From Aaosphaeria pasadenensis (lineage: Eukaryota; Ascomycota; Dothideomycetes; Pleosporales), in the NCBI GenBank assembly GCA_022813625.1, contig JAKLMB010000005.1:868001-932000 (forward strand): a stretch of 64,000 bases of DNA, in the 5' to 3' direction. Under the pieces are notes generated by a model, which saw only the letters and a program-made list of their open reading frames with translations, made no database searches and was not told the origin of the DNA. Position 1 is the stretch's first letter. Each line of letters opens with the position of its first letter. A program made the translations under genes and the position numbers. Positions 33,065 to 43,944 of this stretch are shown here, piece after piece.

Positions 33065-35568
33065 TCATTGGGTGTGGAAGCGCTTCATCTTGGGCGCATC
33101 CGAAAGTTTGGTCGTGCTCCATTTAGCATGATGGGAATCTTCGTTGTCGCTGGCACGCTCACTCGGCAGCATGATAGCACGATCGAGCTGGTACGGCAAT
33201 CCGCGGTGGCGGCCTCGAATCATCATAGCACAGATGACGAGTTTGCTGAAGGGGGTGAAATGGCCACAGAGGGATGTGAGGTTGGATGGGTGACCAAGAG
33301 AAAGACCCACGTTGCCGCTGGCAGATGTTAGTTCGGAAGTAATGGTGGCAAATATGATTCGGGGACTTGTGTGAAACGTACTAGGCGGAAACAACCTCGA
33401 AGAAGATAGGGAAGATGGCAAAGGCCGGATCAGCATCATCGGCAATCTTGTCTGCCTCGGCAATGGAAATGCAAAAAATACCAAGGAAAATGTACCACAG
33501 ATCAAAGCTGAGCTGGTTTTGCATATGTCTCAGGACATACATCGCTCCTCTATCCTCGTCCATATCTGTATCAGGTAGATACATGCCAAGCGACTTCTCC
33601 TCGTAGGTGTTGGATGCACGGACGGCGATAGCGATAGGGAATACCGAAATGTACATCATGATCAGCAAGCTGAACTGTACGGCAGGATGTACATCAGCGA
33701 GGTTGAAGGACGCTGTCCCCGTGTGTCTCGAGGAGGCTGCTTGGAAGATCGCGGCTGCTAATCGCGGTCCACCCGGGAGACTGTTCACTGTGGGGTTGTG
33801 GAGATCCAGTACAATTATGAGGAGAATGTCAATGAAGTTGAGAGCGAAGAGGATGCCAAAGAGAATCCAGGTAGGTCGGCTCGGGAAAAGCAACGTGTAG
33901 CAACGCCTCGGATGTTTAAGCAGGAAGTTCAAAGGCTCCTGAAGCGAAGAGTTCCTGGGCGTGAGTTTGGACATGGCCCAAATAACGAAGCGCAGCAAAC
34001 AAGGGTAACACGTGTTGCCGGCGTAAGCTAAGAAACTCATGAAGATCATGGGCCATTGCGCATCTTGGAAGAAAATCATCGAATCTGGGGTGAGGGTAAA
34101 GCCGAGGTTGTCTATCATCGTTTGCGCGGAATAGAAACCCCTAGGTACTCGTAGTCAGTGTCAATGTTGCAAAGGAGATGAATCAAATATAGCGCGACTG
34201 ACCACCAGGTATTGTCTTGTCCTTGCGACGCCAGATAGTCGCGATACTTGGGATTGCAAGTATGAATCCATCCTACAAGAACAATCACACCAAAAAGATG
34301 AAGACCAAAGAAGTAGCCTGATCTTGTCAGCAAGTATGCTAGAGGCTGATTATGGGAGTGCCATACCAACGACGATCTTGAGTAGCAGCTTCAGAGCCCG
34401 GTACTCAAGGCCACCTAGAAGCTCTCGATCTTCTTTAGTCAGATGCTGGAACTGCGAGTTCCTGCCGATGGTGGCTTGCGAGGAGAGGTAGGGCATTTCC
34501 GATCGCTGCTGAGACAGTGAAGATTTTCGAGACCGAGCCCTACTCTGACCAGGAGTACCTCCAATTACAAACATGGAAGAAGTTACGCGCTCGACCGAAG
34601 TGGCTTGGGCGATGCTAAGGCCCTCTGACCTTCGTCGATGGGGTTCACTGGGCCCAACATCTGGGTTGGTGGCCTTCGTGATTTCTTCGTCGGCTATGCC
34701 TTTGTTAGCAAAATTCCACCATGTCGTTTTGTGTGCTCACCATTGATGCTGTAAGTGTCATCGTCAAGCTCGCGAACAAGTTGCCCTATCAAATCCTTAG
34801 CCGATTCAGAAAGCATGTTTGGACATGTTACATCTGACCTTCCTCACGCTCCCTGGGCGATGGGACGTATAAGGCCTTAGCTTCGCGGCGAGGATGAGGG
34901 GCGTTATCAAAAGTTACGAGAGTAGAACCCCCTTGTGCGTTTCCCTCAATACTTTTAGTAGTATCTTCGCTGACCATACCAGTAATTTTGATTGAACTCG
35001 CTCCCGGGACGCCTCTTGTTTGGATCACGTTAGCCTCAGAGTCTTTTTCGTTACCGGTGTACAATTCTCTAGGAACTGGTCGGAGTAAGCTAGGAGCTAA
35101 ACATTGTTAACGACAGAACATCAAAGAAGGCCTTCCATACGAAATATCAACTTACCAGTGTGCCTAAGGTGTTTCTCAAACCAGTGAAGTCGAACAACAA
35201 CAACAATGATGTTGATAAACCCCAGATTCCCGAGGATAGGTATGAGGTAGATGACAAGCTGTTGGTATAATTTCAAAGCCTTGACATCGACACTGCATGA
35301 CTGTTAGACAGAGATCATGGTGTGCACTCTCCGTCGGGGTTGCACGAACGTGTTCAATCCCGACTCAGTGGACGCGCTGACACCGAAGAAGTATGCATCA
35401 ACGGAGCGTAGGTTTCCATATGGGTAGATGACGATCAATCCTAGGATTCCCAGGCTCAAAATGTACGCATCTGCATATGCTTGTGTCAGAAAGTGCAGAA
35501 TCAGCGATGTCGTGTTGATATCGAGACTTACAGTGTAAAGTAATGAAATTTATCGGAGGTTTCCACAT
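33065..35568 (-). CDS. TRK1: high-affinity K+ transporter, TRK family
   Basis: Nine exons: complement(join(33065..33317,33382..34140,34203..34317,34367..34693,34741..34785,34839..35096,35156..35292,35350..35470,35532..35568)), 683 aa. It takes up K+ across the plasma membrane. All four selectivity-filter loops are visible: STESGLNT, TMIDNLGFTLTP, AGNTCYP and AYGNVGLSLGHP. The hydrophilic loop between the first and second pore units (residues about 100-300) is Ser/Arg-rich, a likely site of kinase control. Exon 5 is only 45 nt; its acceptor GATAG was chosen because it alone keeps phase. The start MWKPPINFI is the first ATG in frame. It diverges from PHO89. Confidence 0.92.
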
Positions 35569-35840
35569 TGCCCCTAGATTCTGCACGCTGGTAAGATGTG
35601 ATACGAGCCCAATATGTTTGTGTTAAACTTTTCAGACTTGAGGTAATTAAAAGATTTCTTTTCTGTCGTTACAAACCATGTTGCGGGATTTTTGGACGTG
35701 CCAAGCAGCAAGAAAAGGCGCACGCGTCGTCAATACAAGAAGCCCCCATCTCGCCTAAATATTATCAGAGAATTTGATTGCTGAAAGTAGAGACAGAAGA
35801 ATAAATAGAGAAATCGATAAATGAACAAATAAATAAAGAT

Positions 35841-35867
35841 GTAGTTACTGTAGTTACTGTAGTTACT
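35841..35867 (+). repeat. 9-bp tandem repeat, three copies
   Basis: Three exact copies of GTAGTTACT, followed by a partial imperfect copy, about 270 bp upstream of the TRK start codon. Confidence 0.9.
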
Positions 35868-36418
35868 GAAGTATAGCTTATCGTTCTGGAGTTATGGCCA
35901 TTCCTGAACCTGTTCTTCAAACTTCTATGCTTCACGGCATCAATGGATCGATCATGGTAACGAGTCGCCGCACAAACAACTGCTCAATGGAAATGTTACT
36001 GTGAGTACGTGAAGTGGCACAACAGTTCACTCAACCGAGTTTAATAAGAACAAGGCTAACGAGTACCGGCTATTGATTTTCTGTATTAATCACGTGTCAA
36101 GCTAATAGCTATCCGTTTGTATAGATGGAGGAATACTAGATAGGAATATGCCTCATGTTCCAGATTATGCGGTAATGGACATGAGCATGCTCCTCATGAG
36201 GAGATGACGTAAGGAGGCAGATGAGGATCACGCCTCACCCCACAAGTGTGGACGTCACTATTCACAGATACAACCAGAAAGAATCAAAGAGTGAGCGAGT
36301 CAGCCCACGCAAAATCCGAACACCAGCACTACACATTACTTCCAGCGGAGAGCGAAAAGAAAACGTGCTGCTTTTGCACATGCCTACTGGCTGAATATCT
36401 GGATCCAGGAGCGGAACC

Positions 36419-36604
36419 CTTGGCGGCACCCTTGGCGACATCTTGACTCCCTCTCGCAATGAACCTTGGCAGACCATGGAGGGCATGTCAACACTGAACC
36501 AAGTAATCGGGCGCATCAAATACACCAACCAGTGCTGTACCTTGAGGAACGTGGAGACCAGGCCCCGTTGCAGCGGGGGGGAGAGGGGGGAGGGGGATCC
36601 TGGC
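36419..36604. promoter_or_regulatory. cluster of four GCCARG (PacC core-like) sites upstream of PHO89
   Basis: CTTGGC at 36419, 36431 and 36465 and CCTGGC at 36599, i.e. four matches to the reverse complement of GCCARG within 186 bp, 150-340 bp before the PHO89 ATG. About one such hexamer per kilobase is expected by chance on both strands. PHO89-type symporters are induced at alkaline pH in yeast; direct PacC control here is inference. Confidence 0.4.
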
Positions 36605-36754
36605 TCTGGCTTGTTGACCTGAGTTGAGGACAAGAATGGTATCTGCTCTTCTGCTACATAAAGCAGAGCTCAGTGCGCAGAGATAGCAATTCATATATCT
36701 CTTTGACTTTAGGTTTAGGGACCGCATCGGGCATACGACTAATCAATAACAAAG

Positions 36755-38788
36755 ATGCCATCTCTACTAACAGCCAAGTACGACTGGATATTGGCCATCA
36801 CAACCATCGCGTTTGTTTTTTCGGCCTTTGGCAATGGCGCAAACGATGTTGCCAACTCGTACGCCAGTAAGGACACCCGACCCGAGGCATTTTGACATAA
36901 TGATTGACCAGCAATTACAGCTTCGGTCGCGGCCCGGACCCTGACCATGCCACAAGTCGGTTTCCTTTCAGTGTTAACCGAGTTTGCTGGCGCAGTTGGA
37001 CTCGGAGCTCGTGTTACTTCAACAATTAAGAATGGTATCATTTCCATTGACCGCTTCCGTGAGAATGGTGGTAACCCAGGTGCACTCATGCTTGCTATGG
37101 GTTGTGCTGGTAAGGTGCCGAAGAAAGCTTGTTGGCTGCGAACTGAACCTAACGTATTCCAGAGGTTGGCAGTGCAACATGGTTGATGTTCGCCACCGGA
37201 TGGGGCATGCCAGTTTCTACGACACAAACCGTTGTGGGTGCTCTGATCGGAGTTGGATTTGCATCAGGAGCCAGCATCAAATGGTCATGGCAGTCTGGTT
37301 CCGTTTCCCAGGTAGCTGCGTCTTGGGGGATTGCGCCTCTCATTGCAGGTGGATTCTCTGCTCTTATCTTTGGTGTTCTTAAGTATTCTGTCCTTGAGCG
37401 CTCTGATCCGTTTACTTGGGCAATGCGTCTTATCCCATTTTACTTTGCTTTCACCGGCGCTATCCTTGCTCTGTTTATTGTTATTGAAGCCCCTACTGCA
37501 CCTTCTCTAGAAGAGTTTGGAGCGGGAAAGGCTGCAGGGATTATACTGGGCGTCTTTTTTGGATGTCTTCTCATTTGCTACGTTTTCTTTATCCCCTTCT
37601 TCAAACGCAAGCTAATCATGAAGGATCCCCGCGTCCGCATATGGCACATTGTCTACGGCCCTATGCTCACTAAAGAAAACATTTCACTTTTCTGGCCTGG
37701 AAGAGGGGATCAATATGTCATTAATTACTACGAAGACGCGTATGGCGAGGTTCGCGCAGGAGGAAACAGCCAAGCGCACCCTGCTACCGGTGTCACCAAT
37801 TCACAAGGGGATGGTGTTGACAAAGCTGATATTGCACCCGACTCGGCGAACAAAGGAAGCAACGATGGAAATCCGCCATCAGACCCAGAAAAGTCTGTGC
37901 AGGAAGAGTCGAGTAGCCCACCACGACTATTCAAACGGAAACCGGAACCATATGAACGCTTCATCGGTCCTGTGCAGCATCTTTCTTGGGCCAACCCACA
38001 GAAATGGTACGGATATATCAAGTTCGGGCTGCTTCAGGGTAAGTGGAAATGCTTTTGAGAGACAAGTACCGATTAAATTGACTGTTTTTCTAAGGTGTTA
38101 CTCGCGACGTTATCACCCATGATAGCGACCTCCTGCGCACAATTCACTCCAAGGCTAAGCGCTACGACGTTCGTGTGGAACATCTTTGGACTTACTGCCA
38201 AGTGGTTTCTGCAATGATGATGTCGATCGCTCACGGGTCGAACGATGTGGCTAATGCAGTTGGTATGCTGTATCTTATTCTCTGCTGCAGAAACTTGAAA
38301 GACTAACACAAGATAGGTCCTTGGGCGGCTGTGTACGAAACGTACAAGGCCGGTGAAGTCAATACGAGGTCTCCAACGCCTATCTGGTTCCTTGTCGTGG
38401 CTGGCCTGCTCTTGGGTCTTGGTTTCTGGTTCTATGGTTACCATATCATGAGGGCGCTTGGAAACAAGATTACCCAAATGTCACCGACCCGGGGTTTCTC
38501 TATCGAATTGGGTGCCGCTGTGACCGTCCTACTAGCTTCTAGGTTGGGACTTCCCGTGTCTACAACCCAGTGTCTGACTGGCGCGTCCATGGGCGTTGCT
38601 CTGATGAATTACGACCTTGGAGCTGTCAATTGGAGACAACTAGCCTTTATCTTTATGGGTTGGGTAGGTATCATTATATTCCGTTATAATATCAGGTTGC
38701 TGACATGTAATAGGTCCTTACGCTGCCATCTGCAGGTCTGATTTCCGGCTTGCTCTGTGTCATGGCGCTAAACGCCCCTCACTTCTAG
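36755..38788 (+). CDS. PHO89: Na+/phosphate symporter, PHO89/PHO-4 family
   Basis: Six exons: join(36755..36866,36921..37109,37163..38038,38095..38262,38317..38663,38714..38788), 588 aa. It imports phosphate with Na+ and works best at alkaline pH. The two inverted signature repeats are intact: GNGANDVANSYA (residues 26-37) and AHGSNDVANAVG (about 438-449), together with two copies of the GxPVSTTQ motif (GMPVSTTQT, GLPVSTTQC). A long hydrophilic loop (about residues 275-380) is Ser/Pro/Asp-rich. The C-terminus ends right after the last membrane helix (LCVMALNAPHF). Length matches Pho89 (574 aa). It converges with the kinase gene. Confidence 0.94.
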
Positions 38789-39786
38789 AGAGTTGATCTT
38801 AAACCGCACTTGGATTTGATGAGGATCTTACCAACTGTCTAATATTCCTCTATGTGGAGATGTGAGGACACACTCTTTGTACAAAAGCATTTCTCCTTTC
38901 TTTTGGCTTACTGTGTCCTTAGTTTGCTTAGTTCTACAGACTGCTATCTACTTAATCAATACTTTGTATATTACGCTCACTGCATACACTAATGGAGCAG
39001 TGTTAGCTTCGGATGCTCAATTGTGCCCTCTTTAGAATGAAACTTTTATGCAAGCAAAACGTGTAAAAGGTTTAAAACGTGCCAAACTTATTGATCCGAA
39101 TTCCACCCTTCATGGGAAAGACAAAAGTCAAACGCGTGACCGAGGTTGAAATTGCGAGACAGCCCAATACAAAACACCAGACCAAGGCGGCAAGTCTAAT
39201 TCTGTTAAGACCATGAGCATGAGTCGATTTTGCAAGAATCTGCCGCAGAAATAGTGTAGGTTGCGCATTGCTGCGTCAACACACACGCGCACATGCACGA
39301 ATCCATCAGGCCGTAGTTGAAGAATTTCCCTTGAAAAGGTTGCGCGGATGACACTGTACTGCAGTTACTGGCGGAGGGACTTTACTACCTTTAAAATCTC
39401 ATGGCATTGCTGTTACTCTCTTCATGCTATATGCATTTAGGGCTATGTGATGCCACAGGGTGAAGGGAAATGGCCAACAAAAACGCGAATCAGTATGGAG
39501 TAGAGTTGAAACTGAAGCCTTTTCGTAATCTACGTTTCCCTTCGGCTGTCATGAAAGCTACAAAGATCATGAAGTAATTGTATCAACCCGTATCAGTACA
39601 ATGTCATAGTCACATGCCAAAGTTCGTAGTGGTCTTGGACCTAGAGAAAAGACGCAGCGGATTAATTTACTACCTGATAAAAATGCCAATTTGTACCTTC
39701 TGACATTCCAGTTTACTGGACCTGTACATCACGTTTCCCCCATTTTGCAATTTGATCTCTCTTCCCTCTCACATCTCTGTGTCAGA
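38789..39786. other. convergent intergenic region
   Basis: About 1.0 kb between the PHO89 and kinase stop codons. AT-rich, no supported gene. Confidence 0.5.
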
Positions 39787-41221
39787 TCAGCGCCCGTCGC
39801 AGCCTGCACTGCAGACTTTGATCTTTTTGACCCACTCGGACAGTAGAACTTGATTGGCGGTAAGGCGGCGTGCAGGAGATGGATCCAGTGTCGAGTAGAC
39901 GACATTCTGACATGAACGCTACATGGAAAGTTAGTAACAAACGAATAAACAGTGTCTTGTCGCCTACCCTTTTCAAGCCTTCAATTGGTTCATAACCTTC
40001 CTCCTTTCTGCGATCCTCCAAGTATATTCTGAAGGACTCATCTCTATCTTTGCGTGCGACTTGCCAGAGATGACGTCCAGTCCGCATAGCGATATAAATC
40101 ACACCACAAGCCCAAACATCGACTGCACGTGGGTCGAATTCCTTGTCCACATACTCTTCGGGAGCAATATACGGCGCAGACCCACAAACCCCAGTTGTCA
40201 TGTGGACCCCCATCTCCCATGCCGTACGGAAACACTCGGCGTTGCCAAAATCCGTAATCTTGATGCTTCCGCTCTGTGTAAGAAGAATATTCTCTGGTTT
40301 AAGGTCGCGATGTGCTATGCCCATCTCATGCAAGTATTCCACTCCCCACATCAGCTGTTTAAAGAAGCAATCAGCCTCCAATACTTCAAGCTGGCCAGAC
40401 TCAATGATGACTCTGTGCAGATCGCCTCCAGGACAATATTCCATAACCAGACAACGAACGCCTTTGGCAGTGTGCAGCGCGTCGAGTGTTGCAACAATGT
40501 TTGGGTGGTGCATTGAGGACGAGATCCCGAACTCTCCAGCCACGCGAGTGTCGTACTTTTCCGCGGACTCGCCTGCGCGCTGCTTGAGCTCCTTGATCGC
40601 GAAGAGTTGTTGGTCTTGTGCGCCTGACTTGCGGGTAACGCGTACAGTGCCAAAGGCACCGGAACCGACCACAACACCGTTCCTGCCATATTTCTGAGCG
40701 AGTCTCGGGGGAGATCCGGATTGTTCTGGATCTTGGGCCGTCTTGTCTTTGTCCTTGCGAATGCTTGAGATCCAATTAGATATCTTGCTGGTGATGTCGT
40801 GCTCTTGGGAGATCTGGTCGATTTTGCTCAGTGTTATGCCGAATCGCTTTTCCTTGCGCTTGCCGAAATCGATGTTGTGCTCGTGGTGCCCATGCTCCTC
40901 CATCTGGAATCGTGTGACAGGCGCAGAGGCCGGTTCGTTTGGTGCGAGCCCATCGTCGATTCCAGTACGTGAGGACTTTCGACTTGTGTTGGATTTAGGG
41001 CTGAGCATGCCACTGATGCGAGATCGAACAGATGGTCTCCTTGAGTTGGGCAATGCAACGTTGGAATTTGGATCGCTAGTGTCTGTAGCATTTGCTGACG
41101 TTGTTCCATTAATGCTGTTCTCAGCCTGCATGCAAGATGCCGCTGAGGGTGGAGATGGGGCTTTTGCTTCAACATGGTCTGTACAGGTAGCTGTAGACGG
41201 AGATCTAGGAGTGACCGACAT
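39787..41221 (-). CDS. SAT4: Ser/Thr kinase of the SAT4/HAL4-HAL5 (NPR/HAL) subfamily
   Basis: complement(join(39787..39906,39968..41221)), 457 aa, one 61-bp intron near the 3' end. In yeast, Sat4/Hal4 and Hal5 keep Trk1/Trk2 at the plasma membrane and raise K+ uptake and salt tolerance. The first ~170 residues are Ser/Thr/Pro-rich and disordered. The kinase domain spans about 180-450: GSGAFGTV (186-193), FAIK with K210, HRDLKPEN (304-311), DFG (324-326), APE (353-355). The acceptor GTCAG at 39907 was chosen because it restores the kinase C-lobe ending DPSPARRLTANQVLLSEWVK. It is a predicted active kinase. It diverges from the second antiporter. Confidence 0.9.
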
Positions 41222-42341
41222 AGTGCTGCGTATGGAACCCAGGGAGGTGCTAGTGGAGACTGGGTGACTACGTGTGAGCGTAAAAAGTATAAAAGTATCA
41301 CTTTTATCACTCGGCGAGATACACGTGGCTGCGTAATTTATTAACCTGTGGCTAGAAAGCCTGTACAGGTTCTATAGCAGTTCAAGCAAGGTCTGACATA
41401 CCCAAAGGTCAGTCACGAAGAAGGTGGTGTATCATCCAACGAAAAAAAACACAGCGGTCCTATAAACAAACGTACCTAACGTTGACGTTTTTTCCGAGAC
41501 TTCGTCCTTCGGGCAATGCCGTGGACGGGTTGAATCTTTGGTATGGTATCCATAAGGACTTCAGGATAAGGGGTGGAACAGACTTCTCCTCCCGATGAAT
41601 GCCGCGATTGGCAAAGACAGATGGTGGTGGCTATGGGTAGGAAGAATTTAAATAACGGGAAGCTGAAGGATTGTTTTTTTTTGTGTGTGTTCCGGCTCAA
41701 AAGCGGAGCAAGGGTGGAGGTTTTGGCAGACTGCTTAAAATGATGATGATGCTGGAAGCGATGAGGGGGCCGAGAAGAAACGTGAAGAAACGTGAAGGAT
41801 CTAGGTTTCGTAGATCAAGTGGGCAGGCGGAGTAGATATTATACTTGCACTCTCGCTCGTACTCATTATGTGGCATTTCCTACTACACAGTACTCCGTAC
41901 ACAAGACATCTGCCAAGAATGCAGGCAAGAGAAGCATCGGTTATGCGGCATTTTGCTTTCTTGGCGATAATCATTACATTCCTATCGCGAGAATCTATTG
42001 TGCACGAGGGGTAACGGTACAAATGGTTAATTACTTGTTATCAGTTTATCATGAGATGCATTTAGAGGCAGTTACAAACTACTTGTATCAACTAACTACG
42101 TAGCTACTTGTAGATACCTAGTACTTGAACAGTGGTACCTAAACTAGTTACTTGTTTCTGCTGACGTCATGGACATGGAGAATTTCCACCTGGAGCGATC
42201 ACGATGAAACAGGGATCCTTCAGCATCAATCTCCTCAACATTCAAGATCAGACCTATGTAATCATAATACACGACGCTCCTGGTGCTTGGGTACCTTTCT
42301 GGCAAAGATTGAACCCTAATAAGTCCTCCTCAGGCAGTAAC
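41222..42341. promoter_or_regulatory. divergent promoter kinase / second antiporter
   Basis: 1.12 kb. It contains two GCCARG motifs (41912; 41960 on the other strand), a TACTCCGTAC motif at 41891 and many TACTTGTA-like words near 42080-42150. The short ORF at 41476-41700 lies in the presumed kinase leader and is not supported as a gene. Confidence 0.5.
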
Positions 42342-43944
42342 ATGGCCCCTTTCACTCAGTACCATGAACCCGGAAGTAGGTCTTGCGCCTAACTACCTGA
42401 CTTTGCGCGCGGTTGGTTTTGAACCGTTGCAAGCTTGACTGACACAATGCTAAGTCGTCGATATCCTCATCTTGATATCCTTTTTCACGTTCCTCTGGAT
42501 TTCCGAATACCTTTCCGCCAAGATCATACGGGCCGGCATCATTGGACCAATTGCAGTGGGTATAATCTACGGCGAACCACTGGCCAACATACTACACCAT
42601 GACTGGGCCGAAACATTTCTCTACCTTGGATATATTGGACTTATCCTTATAATCTTCGAGGGCGGTCTATCTACCCGGCTTGATCTACTCAAAGCAAACT
42701 TCATGTTGTCAATCCTAGGTGCGGCGACTGGGGTGATACTGCCCATCGCATTCAGTTACTTGCTACTGTTCCTTGGGTATGGCTACGGTGCTGTGGAAAC
42801 GTTCATCGTTGGAGCAGCGCTAAGCACGACGAGTTTGGGCACGACCTTTGCGGTGATTTCAAGTGCGTCGAAAAGTGTCGACCTCAGTCAAACGCGTGTG
42901 GGCGCTGTCCTTGTCAGTGCCGCAGTCATTGACGATGTGACAGGTTTGATCATGAGCAGCGTCATCCACGATCTAGGCGACATTTCCAGCGGACACAGCG
43001 TCAATCTTGGATGGCTAATTGGGCGGCCGATTGTAGCTTCTGCCGCGATGGCAATACTCACTCCGATCCTCACAAAATGGCTCCTCGCTCCTCTGTTCCA
43101 GAAATTCATCGAGCATCACTTCGCCAAGTACGACCACTTGTCCAACATCATGCTCATGATCCTCGTCCTGTCGGCCTTCATCACGATTGCTTCGTACGCT
43201 GGCACTTCTATCCTGTTTGGAGCTTTCCTTGCTGGTACGTTCCTGACGTATCTCCCTTCCAAGCACCCGGAGGGACCCTTCGTCGTCATGTCCCGCGAAG
43301 AAGGCGAGCGCTGCAAAGACAAGTCGCCGACGTTTGTGCACACTTTTGAATACTACTGCCTCGATGCGCAACAGTACGTCCTCGCACCCGTTTTCTTCGC
43401 GAGCATAGGCTTTGCGATTCCGTTCCTGGATCTCTGGACTGGAGAGGCTATCTGGAAGGGCGTTGTGTATACACTGCTCATGCTGTTCTGCAAGTTTGTT
43501 GTAGGTATCTGGGTCCCGATATGGGCGGTCGTGCAGCAAGACACAAAGAAATCCAAAGGGAAACGTATCAAGGAAGAGGAAAGCGGGCAACCGCTGGGAA
43601 AGGCAACCTCTTCCGCACACTCAGCCACCCCTCGCCGCGCTGCTTTCAATTCCTCGCTTTCGCCGGCGCTCTTGCTGGGTTTGGCTATGGTTGCGCGCGG
43701 CGAGATTGGTCTGTTGATTGTGGAGATTGGGTACAATAATACGCCCTACGTTTCTTCCGAGGCGTTCATTACTGCTATATGGGCAATCCTACTAAACACA
43801 ATCATCGGACCTGTCTGCGTTGGGTTATTGATCAAATATAAGGCAGACGCGATCGGGAAAAGCGCTTGGGGCCTGGTATCTACACCAGCCGTTGAACGTG
43901 AGAGAAGGGAAAGCTGCCAGAGCAGTGTCGAGGCCCAGGTATAG
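42342..43944 (+). CDS. cation/H+ antiporter, CPA2-like Na+/H+ exchanger
   Basis: join(42342..42375,42455..43944), 507 aa, one 79-bp intron after an 11-codon first exon (MAPFTQYHEPG). A membrane antiporter with about twelve helices. The sequence shows the CPA2 layout: an early helix with IGPIAVGIIYGEP, FEGGLSTRLDLLK, ALSTTSLGTTFAVI and the double-Asp transport motif VIDDVTGLIM (D171, D172). A short basic cytosolic insert (TKKSKGKRIKEEE) precedes the last helices. The exchanged ion cannot be read from sequence; Na+ or K+ is likely from the family and context. It could be plasma membrane or organellar. It forms a divergent pair with the HAL-type kinase. Confidence 0.88.

Larger units (their letters stand above)
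35569..36754. promoter_or_regulatory. divergent promoter TRK / PHO89
   Basis: 1.19 kb between two start codons of alkali-ion transporters. It holds a 9-bp triplet repeat, five GCCARG motifs (either strand: 35700, 36419, 36431, 36465, 36599) and a G-rich tract near 36575-36597. No gene is supported inside; the ORFs at 36262-36727 lack coding features. Confidence 0.6.

Noticed and set aside
36262..36727. Minus-strand ORFs in the TRK/PHO89 promoter
   Set aside because: Low-complexity Pro/Ser sequence from a G/C-rich tract, overlapping the regulatory motif cluster; no coding evidence.
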